A DNA stretch of 64,000 nucleotides from assembly GCA_046349955.1 (NCBI GenBank), contig JAXMBI010000010.1, forward strand, positions 124,001 to 188,000, in the 5' to 3' direction. The position numbers and the translations under genes were made by a program. A model generated the notes under the pieces. The model was not told the origin of the DNA. It ran no database searches and saw nothing but the letters and a program-made list of their open reading frames with translations. The DNA comes from JBGAPH01 sp046349955. GTDB lineage: Bacteria; Planctomycetota; Planctomycetia; Pirellulales; JBGAPH01. Within the stretch, counting starts at the first letter, position 1. The number at the start of each line of letters is the position of its first letter. This document shows, piece by piece, positions 44,605 to 53,428 of the stretch.

Positions 44605-44999
44605 GCGGCGGACCTCCTGGGGGCGGGGCGGGCGAAGGTGAGGCCAGGCGGGATTTCCTCATGGTATCAGGCGGCCGGGCCGCCCAGAAGCCGCGCCGCC
44701 AATGGGGAGATCGAGGCGGGCGCCAGCGGAGGGCCAGGCTCCATCGCGGCCGACATTCTCCGCGGCTGCCCGCCTATTGACTCGCCGTGCGCGTGCCGAA
44801 GCAAAATCGGCGGTTATGGCCCGTACGGCGTACTCAACCAATCGCACTGCGCGAGCATTACTCGAGGGATCTTCGCGGGCGCACCGGATCGTATCGAAAG
44901 GCGACGGCCATACGGCCGCCGTGCAGCCAAGGGGAATATTCGGCAACTACTCGGGATCGTAAGGGCAGATCGACGCCCTTGCCTTCATGGAATCGCGCC
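44605..44999. other. Intergenic region without a supported gene
   Basis: 395 bases between divergent genes. Open frames on both strands are shadow-like. No clear hairpin or repeat. Confidence 0.5.
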
Positions 45000-45494
45000 A
45001 TGCCCTCTCCACGCGCTCGCATGGGAATCGTTTTGGCCGTGTTCGCCGCGATTGCGGTCAGCACGGTTGGATGCAGCTTTCGCTACACCATGGATGTCGA
45101 GGGAGTCGCGCGCAATGCCGCCGACGGCGCCCCGCTGAGCGGCGTGAATGTCCACTTGAAAGGACCTTTCGAGGACGATGGCCGATCGGTAACTTCAGGC
45201 CCAGATGGGGCGTTCTACCTGCGGTTTCACGTCTGGAACCCCTCTGTCTCGCCGGCCAGTCCCTGGCGTCTGGTTTTGAGCGCCAACGGATTTCTCGATG
45301 AGGAAGTCGACCTTACCCCACTGAGCGCGGCGGCGCTGTGCGCCGGCGAGAACAAGATCAACCCCATCATCGTGAGGGTGTACCTGCGCCCAATGCCGCC
45401 TACCGACACCGCGACCGGTTCGTCGACCTTGAGAGCGCGCGCCGCTACCGACCGTGCGGCGTGCTCGCCCGATCCGCGGCGGCCGGCAGCGTGA
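45000..45494 (+). CDS. Lipoprotein with a carboxypeptidase-regulatory-like domain
   Basis: 164 residues from ATG 45000, which sits at the end of a longer open frame. Lipobox: AAIAVSTVGC. The domain has DGAPLSGVNVHLKG, DGRSVTSGPDGAFYLRF and LVLSANGFLDEEVDLT, typical of transthyretin-like carboxypeptidase-regulatory folds. The Cys at the lipobox and one in the C-terminal half. The last 50 bases overlap the 3' end of the histidine-kinase gene on the other strand. Outer-membrane localisation is likely; ligand unknown. Confidence 0.7.
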   Translation: MPSPRARMGIVLAVFAAIAVSTVGCSFRYTMDVEGVARNAADGAPLSGVNVHLKGPFEDDGRSVTSGPDGAFYLRFHVWNPSVSPASPWRLVLSANGFLDEEVDLTPLSAAALCAGENKINPIIVRVYLRPMPPTDTATGSSTLRARAATDRAACSPDPRRPAA

Positions 45495-46227
45495 ACTCGA
45501 TCGACGTGCCTTCCTGGAAGTGCGGGTTCACCGCGATGGCGCCGCCGTAGTGCTCGACGAGCCGCCGGGCGATGGCCAGCCCCATGCCGGAGCCGGGCGT
45601 CCGCACGCCGGGGAGCCGCTTGCCCGCCTCGAAGATCATTTCCCGATGCTCAGCCGGAATACCCAGGCCGTTGTCGATCACGCGGACGCGGATCCAGGCG
45701 GGCCGCGAGGTGGGGCTCCAGGCCACGAGCAGCCGGGGGTTGGCGATGTCGCAGCCGTGCAGGGCGGCGTTGCGCACCAGGTTCGTGAGCACTTGCCGCA
45801 AGCGGGCCTCGTTGCACCACACGGCCATCGGCTCGCCGCGCACGCCAACCACGATCCCCCGCTGCTCGAGCAACGGCTGCTGCTCGGCCAGCACCGCGGC
45901 GACGACCGCCGCCAGTTCCACGCGCTCGGCGTCCATCTGCACTTGGCCCGAGCGGCCGAGTTCGACCAGGTCGTCGACGAACGCCCGCGTCTGATCGAGC
46001 GTCCGGTCGACCAGATGCCAGCGGGCCTCGCGGCGGCGCTCGTCGCGCTCGCGGCGGAGTTGCCCGAGCCCGCTCTCGAGGAGCGCCAGGTGGGCCCGCA
46101 GGTCGTGGGCGAGGCCGCCGAGGACGTCCTTCGACGCGGCGTCGCCAAAGCTCATACTGGGCTTCGACCGCGCTGAGGCAGGAGCGATGCGATGGGGGCC
46201 TTCAGGGGCCTCGATGCGTGTCGACAT
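45445..46227 (-). CDS. Small cytoplasmic sensor histidine kinase
   Basis: 260 residues with no membrane segment or sensor domain. The dimerisation helix has LGGLAHDLRAHLALLESG with the phosphorylated His in HDLR (usual motif HELR). The ATP-binding domain has N-box LVRNAALHG, G1 VIDNGLGIP, F-box-like IFEAGKRLPGVRTPG, and G2 SGMGLAIARRLVEHYGG, all complete. It should receive its signal from a partner protein. No response regulator is adjacent, so it is an orphan. It overlaps the convergent lipoprotein gene by 50 bases. Confidence 0.9.
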   Translation of the reverse strand: MSTRIEAPEGPHRIAPASARSKPSMSFGDAASKDVLGGLAHDLRAHLALLESGLGQLRRERDERRREARWHLVDRTLDQTRAFVDDLVELGRSGQVQMDAERVELAAVVAAVLAEQQPLLEQRGIVVGVRGEPMAVWCNEARLRQVLTNLVRNAALHGCDIANPRLLVAWSPTSRPAWIRVRVIDNGLGIPAEHREMIFEAGKRLPGVRTPGSGMGLAIARRLVEHYGGAIAVNPHFQEGTSIEFTLPAAADRASTPHGR

Positions 46228-46503
46228 GGCGATGCGACCTTTCTGCGCCGGGAAACTGGCGATCTACCCCTGGCATCGACCGGCCGGCGAGCCGCCCTTC
46301 CGTTTTTGCCGGACCGCTACGGTTTGCCCAAGTTTTCGCTACGCGCGGCCCGAATTTCACCCCTGGTTGCGCAGCCGGCTGGCGGGAGTCACCCGTGAAA
46401 ATCGGTCCAGTTGACGCAATCTTCCCAAAGCTCCATGCTGGCAGTTTGCCGCTCGCCAGGTTGCTGGCCTGAATCCGCTTCCGACTTTCCTCGAGGTTTG
46501 CCC

Positions 46504-47646
46504 GTGTCTGTCGCCCGTTTGCTGTTCGTGCTGCTCGTGGGAATCGTGGGCGTGACCTTGAGCGGCTGTGGCGGGCAGCCGGCCGCGCCACCGACCGCGG
46601 GCGTGACGACCGCCGTGGCCAACCAGCCCAGCGACGCCGAGCTGCAGCGCAAGCTCGACACGGTGCTCGACTTCACGTTCGAGCGTAAGCTCGACGCCAA
46701 TGTGAACGCCGCCTGGCAGGTGGTGCATGGCATCATGGCCTTCGGCCCCGCCTACGAAGTGCGCGTCGACGGACAGGTGCGCCCCGCGCTCGATTGGCTG
46801 CTCAAGGGAGGCACGCTCCGCGGCTGGACGCTCGAGAATGGCGACCATGGCGTGAAGGCAATTCTCGACCCCGGCACGAAGACCGGCCAAGGGCACCCTG
46901 ACCAGTGGCTGGGTTATCTTTCGCACTGCCAGCTCGCTCCGGAGCAGCCGATCGTGGTTCAGGGGCAAACCCGGCAGATTCAGGATCTGCTCGATCAGGC
47001 CCGCTGGGACGTTCACAACGGCCAGGAATGCAGTTGGACGCTGATGTCGCTCTCCACTTATCTTCCCGCCAGCGAGAAGTGGCAGAACAAGCAGGGCGAG
47101 GAGTGGGATCTCGAACGGATCATTCAGCTCGAGACCGACCAGGACGTGAACACCAGCGCCTGCGGCGGCACCCACCGCATGTACGGCATCGCGCTTGGGC
47201 TGCAGCACTACCTGGAGCAGAACCCCGGCGTGAAGCTCGAGGGAGGGTGGCTCGCCGCGCAGAAGCACGTCCAAGCGCAGGCTGAGAACGCACGTAAGTT
47301 CCAGCAGCCGACCGGCGCCTTTTCGACGAACTACTTCGCCCGCGCCGGCAACTCGCCCGACCTGGGGGCGCAGCTCGGCGCGACGGGGCACACGCTCGAA
47401 TTCCTGACCGTGGCCCTCGACGACGAGCAACTCAAGCAGCCTTGGGTGACGAACGCAGTGCTGTTCCTGACCACGCTGCTCGAGCAAACCCGCAACGAAG
47501 ACCTGGAATGCGGCGCCCTCTACCACGCGGCGCATGGTCTGCATCTTTATCGCGAGCGGCGCTTCGGCCCGCGGGAATACGTTGGCATGAGCGCGCCGGC
47601 CAAGGCGGAGCTGACTTCGGCGGATCCGGCGCCGCAGCCGGAGTAG
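46504..47646 (+). CDS. Lipoprotein of unknown function
   Basis: 380 residues from a GTG at 46504, 8 bases after GAGG; the frame is open upstream but the lipobox SGCGGQ follows this start directly (VGIVGVTLSGC). The mature protein is helical with several repeats of a His/Trp-rich type (NAAWQVVHGIMAF, HRMYGIALGLQHYLEQN, HAAHGLHLYRERR). Such spacing is compatible with an alpha/alpha toroid. I do not recognise the family. It is exported and probably anchored to the outer membrane. Single gene. Confidence 0.68.
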   Translation: MSVARLLFVLLVGIVGVTLSGCGGQPAAPPTAGVTTAVANQPSDAELQRKLDTVLDFTFERKLDANVNAAWQVVHGIMAFGPAYEVRVDGQVRPALDWLLKGGTLRGWTLENGDHGVKAILDPGTKTGQGHPDQWLGYLSHCQLAPEQPIVVQGQTRQIQDLLDQARWDVHNGQECSWTLMSLSTYLPASEKWQNKQGEEWDLERIIQLETDQDVNTSACGGTHRMYGIALGLQHYLEQNPGVKLEGGWLAAQKHVQAQAENARKFQQPTGAFSTNYFARAGNSPDLGAQLGATGHTLEFLTVALDDEQLKQPWVTNAVLFLTTLLEQTRNEDLECGALYHAAHGLHLYRERRFGPREYVGMSAPAKAELTSADPAPQPE

Positions 47647-47724
47647 GATCGACTCGCTATCGACCGACCTTGCCCTACTATCGTTGGTGCGTCCATCAAA
47701 GTCTTTGCCGCACGCGCCCCGGTT

Positions 47725-48114
47725 GTGAGTAAGCTCCTCTACCGCTGCATGACCAAAGCTACAACGGCCGAGGGCGATACGGTCCGTCGATCGCTGAATT
47801 GGGCGCTGGCTCGCCGGGGCACACTCGAAGTCTGGACGGATGCCCTTCGATTTAAAGACTGGCAGATACCTTATGCGCAAATCGATGAAGCAGTGCTTCA
47901 TTCAATTTGGCAGGGGCTGCTTCCGGGCTTCGTCCTTGTCGTGAAGTCGAAGGGCACGATCTATCAGTTTGGACTGAACTACGGCAAGTTCTGGAAAGGC
48001 GAACTCCCCTTTGCCGTGGATCGGGCAAGCGGGCAAATGGGGTGTTCTTGGGGGAGCATCTTGTTGCGAGTCCTGCTCGTCGCCGCAGCGCTCTACTATC
48101 TACTCTCGCGTTAG
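47725..48114 (+). CDS. Small protein with a C-terminal membrane helix
   Basis: 129 residues from GTG 47725. Residues 20-95 form beta strands with DALRFKDWQIPYAQIDEAVL and PGFVLVVKSKGTIYQFGL that suggest a PH-like or bPH domain; residues 105-128 (SILLRVLLVAAALYYLLS) are a membrane helix, so it is a tail-anchored protein. GC content is lower than in its neighbours, suggesting an acquired gene. No family is certain. The rhamnulokinase gene converges from the other side. Confidence 0.6.
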   Translation: MSKLLYRCMTKATTAEGDTVRRSLNWALARRGTLEVWTDALRFKDWQIPYAQIDEAVLHSIWQGLLPGFVLVVKSKGTIYQFGLNYGKFWKGELPFAVDRASGQMGCSWGSILLRVLLVAAALYYLLSR

Positions 48115-48143
48115 GCGATTCTTTCGTTGGGCAAGCTGTGAAT

Positions 48144-49634
48144 TCAGCGCACCAGCCCCTCGAACTTCGCGTACGCCTCATCCCAAGCCGCATCCGGCCG
48201 CGGGTCGTAGTCCTCCACCGCAAAGCTGTGGCGAATCACCTCGCGGGCTTCGGCGATCGACTTCACGTCGCCGGCTGAGACCGCCTGCATCATCAGGTTG
48301 CCGATCGCCGTGGCTTCGATCGGCCCCGCGACCACCGGCCGGTTGCAGGCGTCGGCCGCCATTTGGCAGAGTTGCCGGTTCTGGGTGCCGCCGCCGACGA
48401 TGTGGATCGTTTCGATCCGCCCGCCGGTGAGCCCTTCGAGCCAACCTAGGACCTGCCGGTACTTGAGCGCCAGGCTTTCGAGCGCCGTGCGGATCACCGC
48501 GCCTTCGCCGGACGGCGCCGGCTGCCCCGTGCGGCGGCAGTATTCGACGATCGCGGTCGGCATGTCGGACGGAGAGAGAAACGCCGGATCGTCGGGGTTG
48601 ATCAGCGAGCGCAGCGGGGGCGCAGCCGACGACAGCAGATTCAGGTCTTCCCAGCCGAAGTGTCCGCCGGCGCGGTTCCACGCCTTGCGGCATTCCTGCA
48701 CGATCCAGAGGCCGCTGATGTTCTTGAGCAGCCGAACGGTGCCGCCCACGCCCCCTTCGTTCGTGAAGTTGAGCGCTCGGCACTGCTCGCTGATCACCGG
48801 CCGCAGCACTTCCACGCCCATCAGCGACCACGTGCCGGAGCTGATGTAGCACCAGTTCGGCTTCTCGGCTGGCGGGCTGGCGGCCGGCACCGCCATTACG
48901 GCGCTGGCCGTGTCGTGCGTGCCAGGCAAAACAACTTCGGCCGAAATCAGCCCGGTCTCCGCGGCCACATCGCGGCGCAGTTTGCCGAGCCGCGTGCCGG
49001 GGGGCGTCACATCGCCCAGAATGTGCCGCGGGATGCCGAAGGCCGCGCAGAGATCGGTTGACCACTGCTGGTTGCGCGGGTCGAGCATCTGCGTGGTCGA
49101 GGCGTCGGTGAACTCGTTCGACTTCTCGCCCGTCATCAACCAGTGGAACAGGTCCGGCATCATCAGCAGCCGCTCGGCCACGTCGAGCAGCGGCGACTGC
49201 GCGAGCCGCATCGCCCAAAGCTGATAGAGCGTGTTGAACTGCATGAACTGCAGCCCCGACGCGGCGAAGATCTGCTCGCGCGGCACAACTTGAAATGCCC
49301 GCTCGAGCAGGCCGTCCGTCCGGTGATCGCGATAGTGATAAGGGTTGCCGAGCAACTCGTCGCCGCGGCCGAGCAGACCGAAGTCGACGCCCCAGGTGTC
49401 GACCCCGACGCTGGCGATCCGCGGGCCGTATTTCGTGGCCGCAGCCGTCAGCCCCGCACGCACATGGCTCCACTGCTGGAGCAAATCCCAGTAGAGCCGT
49501 CCCGCGGCGGGCGAAGGCCCGTTCTCGAAGCGATGCACCTCGGCCAGTTCGAGCCGGCGGCCGTTGAACAGGCCGGCCACATGCCGGCCACTCGAGGCGC
49601 CCAAATCGACGGCCAAATAAACTTTCTCGGGCAT
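48144..49634 (-). CDS. rhaB: Rhamnulokinase
   Basis: Phosphorylates L-rhamnulose in rhamnose use. 496 residues from ATG 49634 (MPEKVYLAVDLGASSGRHVAG); the open frame is 65 codons longer without a family match. The FGGY-kinase motifs are present: VDLGASSGR phosphate loop, VGVDTWGVDFGLL, GTHDTASAVMAVP, and VVGGGTQNRQLCQMAADACN. The C-terminal VAGPIEATAIGNLMMQAV is the FGGY signature, as in rhamnulokinases. rhaA and rhaD are not adjacent, although planctomycetes often degrade rhamnose- and fucose-rich glycans. Confidence 0.92.
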   Translation of the reverse strand: MPEKVYLAVDLGASSGRHVAGLFNGRRLELAEVHRFENGPSPAAGRLYWDLLQQWSHVRAGLTAAATKYGPRIASVGVDTWGVDFGLLGRGDELLGNPYHYRDHRTDGLLERAFQVVPREQIFAASGLQFMQFNTLYQLWAMRLAQSPLLDVAERLLMMPDLFHWLMTGEKSNEFTDASTTQMLDPRNQQWSTDLCAAFGIPRHILGDVTPPGTRLGKLRRDVAAETGLISAEVVLPGTHDTASAVMAVPAASPPAEKPNWCYISSGTWSLMGVEVLRPVISEQCRALNFTNEGGVGGTVRLLKNISGLWIVQECRKAWNRAGGHFGWEDLNLLSSAAPPLRSLINPDDPAFLSPSDMPTAIVEYCRRTGQPAPSGEGAVIRTALESLALKYRQVLGWLEGLTGGRIETIHIVGGGTQNRQLCQMAADACNRPVVAGPIEATAIGNLMMQAVSAGDVKSIAEAREVIRHSFAVEDYDPRPDAAWDEAYAKFEGLVR

Positions 49635-49840
49635 GGAAGGGAAGCAAAAGGTGGGACGGGTTGCGGGCTTGGCCGCATCCTGACCGGCTGCAAAGGTTGC
49701 GTCAAGCATTGATGTAGTCTTGTGTTGGGCGCTCGCGCAGTTGTCTTCAGAACGCAGCCTCCGCCGGGGCTGACCGGTGGAATCCGCCCAGACTGAAGAA
49801 TCGGACCCAGGCCGGTCGATGGAATCCAAGAGCGGAAATG

Positions 49841-49869
49841 TTGACTTAGGTCACCATGATTACTAAGAT
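49841..49869 (+). promoter_or_regulatory. Promoter of the cysH operon with overlapping dyad
   Basis: TTGACT (49841-49846), a 17-base spacer and TAAGAT (49864-49869), 76 bases before the cysH ATG. CTTAG (49845-49849) and CTAAG (49863-49867) form a dyad that covers the -10 and spacer, a suitable operator position for a repressor such as the Rrf2 protein encoded by the next gene but one. Confidence 0.55.
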
Positions 49870-49944
49870 TGACATGAATCGTTTGGGGCGAAGACCGTTC
49901 CACACCACACAAGCTGTTGCCTCAACAGCGTTTGGAGCTCAAGC

Positions 49945-50721
49945 ATGACTCCTGGCGCCGTTGCGGTGGAATCGGAAAATGTCCGGACGCTCGGTCGTCC
50001 GGCGCCGGTCCCGCCGTTGGAAGCCACTCCGCTGCTGCTCGCGGAACTAGCCGCCGCCAGCGCACAACTCGAGGACGCGCATCCCCGCGAGATCATCGCC
50101 TGGGCCGTGGAGCACTATGCTCCGCACCTGACAATGGCCACCGCCTTCGGCCCCGAAGGCTGTGTGATCCTGCACTACCTGGCGCAGGTCGACCCGCGAA
50201 CTTACGTCTTCAACCTCGACACGGGTTATCAGTTCTCGGAAACGCTCGAGCTGCGCGACCGCATTGCCCAGCGCTATGGCATTGAAGTCGACATGCTGCG
50301 ACCCGAGACGACCGTCGTCGAGTACGAAGCGCTGCATGGCGGCCCGCTTTATAAGACCAATCCCGATCAGTGCTGCTTCGACCGCAAGATCAAAACGCTC
50401 CGTCAGGCCGCCCAAGGCTTTCATGCCTGGATGTCGGGCATTCGCCGCGATCAGAGCCCCGATCGGGCGAACGTGCCGATCGTGACTTGGGACAAGAAGT
50501 TCAGTCTGGTGAAGATCAGCCCGTTGGCCAATTGGACCAAGCGCGACGTGTGGAGTGTGGTGACCAAGGAAGACGTTCCCTACAACCCGTTGCACGACCA
50601 AGGCTACACGAGCATCGGCTGCTGGCCCTGCACCCGCGCGGTGCTGTTTGGCGAAGACGAGCGGGCGGGGCGCTGGAGCGGCTCGGCCAAAACAGAGTGC
50701 GGTCTACACACGCGTGAATAG
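49945..50721 (+). CDS. cysH: Iron-sulfur APS reductase (CysH type)
   Basis: Reduces adenylyl-sulfate (or PAPS) to sulfite with thioredoxin, in sulfate assimilation. 258 residues. Two Cys pairs (C143, C144 in DQCCFDRK and C226, C229 in GCWPC) hold a 4Fe-4S cluster, which marks the APS-type enzyme; TECGLH (C252) is the catalytic tail Cys. Substrate-loop motifs TAFGPEG, VFNLDTGYQF and SGIRRDQSPDR are present. Rrf2 gene follows 15 bases on; sulfate transporters and sulfite reductase are absent nearby. Confidence 0.95.
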   Translation: MTPGAVAVESENVRTLGRPAPVPPLEATPLLLAELAAASAQLEDAHPREIIAWAVEHYAPHLTMATAFGPEGCVILHYLAQVDPRTYVFNLDTGYQFSETLELRDRIAQRYGIEVDMLRPETTVVEYEALHGGPLYKTNPDQCCFDRKIKTLRQAAQGFHAWMSGIRRDQSPDRANVPIVTWDKKFSLVKISPLANWTKRDVWSVVTKEDVPYNPLHDQGYTSIGCWPCTRAVLFGEDERAGRWSGSAKTECGLHTRE

Positions 50722-50736
50722 CGCGTCGGAGTTGTT

Positions 50737-51165
50737 GTGAGAGCGTCGGCCAAGACCGAGTATGCGTGTTTGGCGCTCGTGAAGCTGGCCGAACGGTTCA
50801 GCTCGGGCGACCCCGTGCGCATCCGGGAAATCGCCGACGACCACGGCATTCCCTCGCGGTTCTTGGTGCAAATCCTCCTGCAGCTCAAGGGGGCCGGCTT
50901 CGTGCAGAGCACGCGCGGGGCCACGGGGGGTTATCAACTCTCACGAGCGCCCGAGGAGATCACGCTGGCCGATGTCGTGGGCATCATCGAAGGCCCCGAG
51001 AACCAGCCCACCGCCGCCTCGGCGATCGACACTCCCAGCGCCCGAGCTTTGCTTGGCGTCTGGCGCGAGGTGACCGAGGTCGAGCAGCAGATGCTGGCCG
51101 GCATCACCCTGGCCGACTTGGCCCAGCGCGCCCGCGGCGAAGCCGACTCGATGTACTACATCTGA
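50737..51165 (+). CDS. Rrf2-family transcriptional regulator (CymR/IscR class)
   Basis: 142 residues from GTG 50737. Winged-helix Rrf2 fold: YACLALVKLAERFSSGDPV, IREIADDHGIPSRFLVQILL and GATGGYQLSRAPEEITLADV, IIEGPEN. Only one Cys (near residue 11) is present in the N-terminus; the three-Cys iron-sulfur cluster loop of IscR is missing, so the protein is closer to CymR-type cysteine-metabolism regulators. It lies 15 bases after cysH and the pair share a promoter with an overlapping dyad, a plausible autoregulated circuit that responds to cysteine. Confidence 0.92.
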   Translation: MRASAKTEYACLALVKLAERFSSGDPVRIREIADDHGIPSRFLVQILLQLKGAGFVQSTRGATGGYQLSRAPEEITLADVVGIIEGPENQPTAASAIDTPSARALLGVWREVTEVEQQMLAGITLADLAQRARGEADSMYYI

Positions 51166-51180
51166 GCCGCACTTTCTCGG

Positions 51181-51222
51181 TTTGAACCCCTCTCCCTCTG
51201 GGAGAGGGCAGGGTGAGGGGCG
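51181..51222. repeat. Dispersed hairpin repeat, GC-rich type, copy 1
   Basis: CTCTCCC and GGGAGAG around a CT loop (about 51190-51206), followed by GCAGGGTGAGGGGCGC. A second, near-identical copy is at 58708-58746. It lies 16 bases after the Rrf2 gene and could serve as its terminator. Family members of this shape are seen in many unrelated environmental genomes. Confidence 0.78.
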
Positions 51223-51365
51223 CCCAGGAACCGCGCGCAACTTGACATTGCCGCGGCCCCCAGACCACCCGACAATTCCCCCCAGGCGAAGGCGCGTCGC
51301 TGGACTCGGGCGGGCCGCTCGCGGGCAGGAATTCGGAACCCGGGGTCCGCATCGCTCGCCCTCCC

Positions 51366-52640
51366 ATGCGCCAAACGCTGTTCTTCATTCCCCACGAGCT
51401 GGCCGGGTTGCCGGTCTTTGGCTTCGGCTGGGTCTTTGCCATCTGGGCCTTGGCCAGCTTGGGCTACCTAGGCTGGCTCATCGCGAAGCAGGGCTTTTCG
51501 CCCGAGGTCCGCGGGCTCGTGCCGGTGCTGCTCGTCGTGGGGGCAGTTCTGCTCTGGGTGCTGCCGGCGGTGGAAGAGCCGGGCGAAGGGCTGCCGATTC
51601 GCGGCTACGGGGTGATGATGTTGCTGGCGGTCGGCTCCGGAATGTGGCTGGCGCTCGAACGGGCACGGCGGATGGGGCTCGATCCCGATCTGATCGTGTC
51701 GCTGGCGTTTTGGATGTTCGTGAGCGGCATCGTCGGCGCGCGGGTGTTCTACGTCGTCGAGTACTGGTCGCAAATGCGCTCCCGGCTCGAAGCGCCGAGC
51801 CTGATGTCGTTGCTCGGCATGCTGGTGAACTACACGCGCGGGGGCCTGGTGGTCTATGGCGCGCTGGCGGGCGCCGCCATTGCGTTTCTCGCCTTCTGCT
51901 GGCGGCGCAAGCTGCCGACGCTGGCCATCGCCGATTTGATCGCCCCAAGCCTGGCGCTGGGGCAAGGCTTGGGCCGGCTGGGTTGCTTCCTCAGCGGCTG
52001 CTGCTTCGGCGGCGCTTGTGATTTGCCTTGGGCCGTGACGTTCCCCTGGGGCACCGCGCCACACGTTCACCAAATTCGCACCGGGCAGACCGATCTGCAC
52101 GGCCTCTGGCTCGACTACTCGAAGCAAGAACCCGTGGTGGCGAAGGTCGAGCCCGATTCGGCGGCCGCCCTCTCAGGCATCGCCGCGGGCGATCGTCTCG
52201 AAGAGATCGACGGCCAGCGCGTCGGCTCGAGCGAGCAGGCGCTGGCGATGTTGGTCAGCGCACCGCCTGGCGAAGAACTCGTCGTCACGGTGGCGGGCAA
52301 ACCTCCTCTGATGTGGGCCACCTCCGTCCCGCTGCCGCGCAGCCGGCCGGTGCATCCGGCGCAGCTCTATAGCGCGTTCGATGCCCTGTTGCTCTGCGGG
52401 CTGCTCTTGGCCTACTACCCGTTCCGCCGTCGCGACGGCGAGGTGATTGCCCTGGGGCTCACGCTGCACGCGATCACGCGATATCTGCTCGAGGTGATCC
52501 GCATCGACGAGCCGTCGGTCTTCGGCACGGGGCTGAGCATTTCGCAAACGATCAGCGTCGGCCTGCTGGTGGCCCTGGCGGCTGGTTGGGCCTGGCTGCT
52601 CACGCGGCCGCGCGGCACCGCGCTGCCGGCTGCTGCTTGA
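51366..52640 (+). CDS. lgt: Prolipoprotein diacylglyceryl transferase with an inserted PDZ domain
   Basis: Transfers diacylglycerol to the Cys of lipoproteins. 424 residues, versus about 280-300 for a plain Lgt. Multiple membrane helices; Lgt motifs GGLVVYGALAG, GQGLGRLGCFLSGCCFGG, DLPWAVTFPWG, then the C-terminal VHPAQLYSAFDALL and ITRYLLEVIRIDEP. Between FPWGTAP (229) and RPVHPAQLYS (328) is an extra segment: residues about 255-322 form a PDZ-like fold (VAKVEPDSAAALSGIAAGDR, LEEIDGQRV, ALAMLVSAPPGEELVVTV). No frameshift, so a native fusion. It may bind lipoprotein C-termini or partner proteins at the periplasmic side. Single gene. Confidence 0.92.
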   Translation: MRQTLFFIPHELAGLPVFGFGWVFAIWALASLGYLGWLIAKQGFSPEVRGLVPVLLVVGAVLLWVLPAVEEPGEGLPIRGYGVMMLLAVGSGMWLALERARRMGLDPDLIVSLAFWMFVSGIVGARVFYVVEYWSQMRSRLEAPSLMSLLGMLVNYTRGGLVVYGALAGAAIAFLAFCWRRKLPTLAIADLIAPSLALGQGLGRLGCFLSGCCFGGACDLPWAVTFPWGTAPHVHQIRTGQTDLHGLWLDYSKQEPVVAKVEPDSAAALSGIAAGDRLEEIDGQRVGSSEQALAMLVSAPPGEELVVTVAGKPPLMWATSVPLPRSRPVHPAQLYSAFDALLLCGLLLAYYPFRRRDGEVIALGLTLHAITRYLLEVIRIDEPSVFGTGLSISQTISVGLLVALAAGWAWLLTRPRGTALPAAA

Positions 52641-52700
52641 CCGGCCGTCTGATGCCCGCCGGCGGCTTCGCTTACTAACGTTTCGCCGCGAGGAGCTTTC

Positions 52701-53096
52701 GTGATCACGGTCGTTCTACTGATCCTCTCGAACCTGTTCATGACCGTGGCCTGGTACGGCCACCTCAAGTTCAAGACAAGCCACCTGCTGCTCGTGATCC
52801 TGGCGAGCTGGCTGATCGCCCTGCCGGAATACGCCCTGCAGGTGCCGGCCAACCGCATCGGCCACGGGCAGTTCACCGCGCCGCAGCTCAAGATCATGCA
52901 AGAGGCGATCTCGATCAGCGTGTTCGTGGTGTTCAGCATTCTCTACCTCCGCGAAACGCCGCGGTGGCACGAATGGGCCGGCATGGGGCTGATTCTGGCG
53001 GCCGTCGTCGTGATGGCGGCGCCTTGGCGCTGGGGAGCGAAAGACGTGAAGGATGTGCCGGCGGCCCACAAAACGCTCGATGAGCCAAATTCCTAG
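52701..53096 (+). CDS. DUF486 (DMT-family) membrane protein
   Basis: 131 residues with four hydrophobic helices: VVLLILSNLFMTVAWYGHL, LLLVILASWLIALPEYALQV, the QEAISISVFVVFSILYLRE segment, and WAGMGLILAAVVVMAAPW. The pattern matches DUF486, a small drug/metabolite-transporter-like family of unknown function. The GHGQFTAPQLKIMQ loop is the family signature. The stop at 53096 overlaps the stop of a small convergent gene by 4 bases. Confidence 0.85.
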   Translation: MITVVLLILSNLFMTVAWYGHLKFKTSHLLLVILASWLIALPEYALQVPANRIGHGQFTAPQLKIMQEAISISVFVVFSILYLRETPRWHEWAGMGLILAAVVVMAAPWRWGAKDVKDVPAAHKTLDEPNS

Positions 53097-53266
53097 TTGC
53101 GGCGAGCCTTGGCAAGGCAAAGGGCGCCACCAATTGCCAAGCCCACCACGAGCCCGCCGACCATTGCGATCCCGGCCTCCGGCTGGCCGGCGGGGGCAAC
53201 GAAGGCCCCAACAAGCAGTCCGAGCGCGCCGCCAACAAATGTTCTTGCATCCAGAAGTCTATTCAT
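53093..53266 (-). CDS. Small glycine-zipper membrane protein
   Basis: 57 residues from ATG 53266: two hydrophobic segments (FVGGALGLLVGAFVAPAG and IAMVGGLVVGLAIGGALCL) rich in GxxxG spacing, ending in a basic tail KARRN. Convergent with the DUF486 gene, the two stops overlapping by 4 bases. No family assigned. It is short, so a chance frame cannot be excluded. Confidence 0.45.
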   Translation of the reverse strand: MNRLLDARTFVGGALGLLVGAFVAPAGQPEAGIAMVGGLVVGLAIGGALCLAKARRN

Positions 53267-53428
53267 GGCTTCATCATAGCCTGCGCCGTCTCGTGCCGCA
53301 GCGTCGAGCGATCCCGCCGCGTTGAGACCCAGGCCGAAATCGGCTATTCTGGCCCTCTTGCCGCGGCCCCACCGTCTTGCCGCCGGCTCGGCCCCCTTCA
53401 CCCGTTTTCTGAGTTTGGAGTTCGCCGC

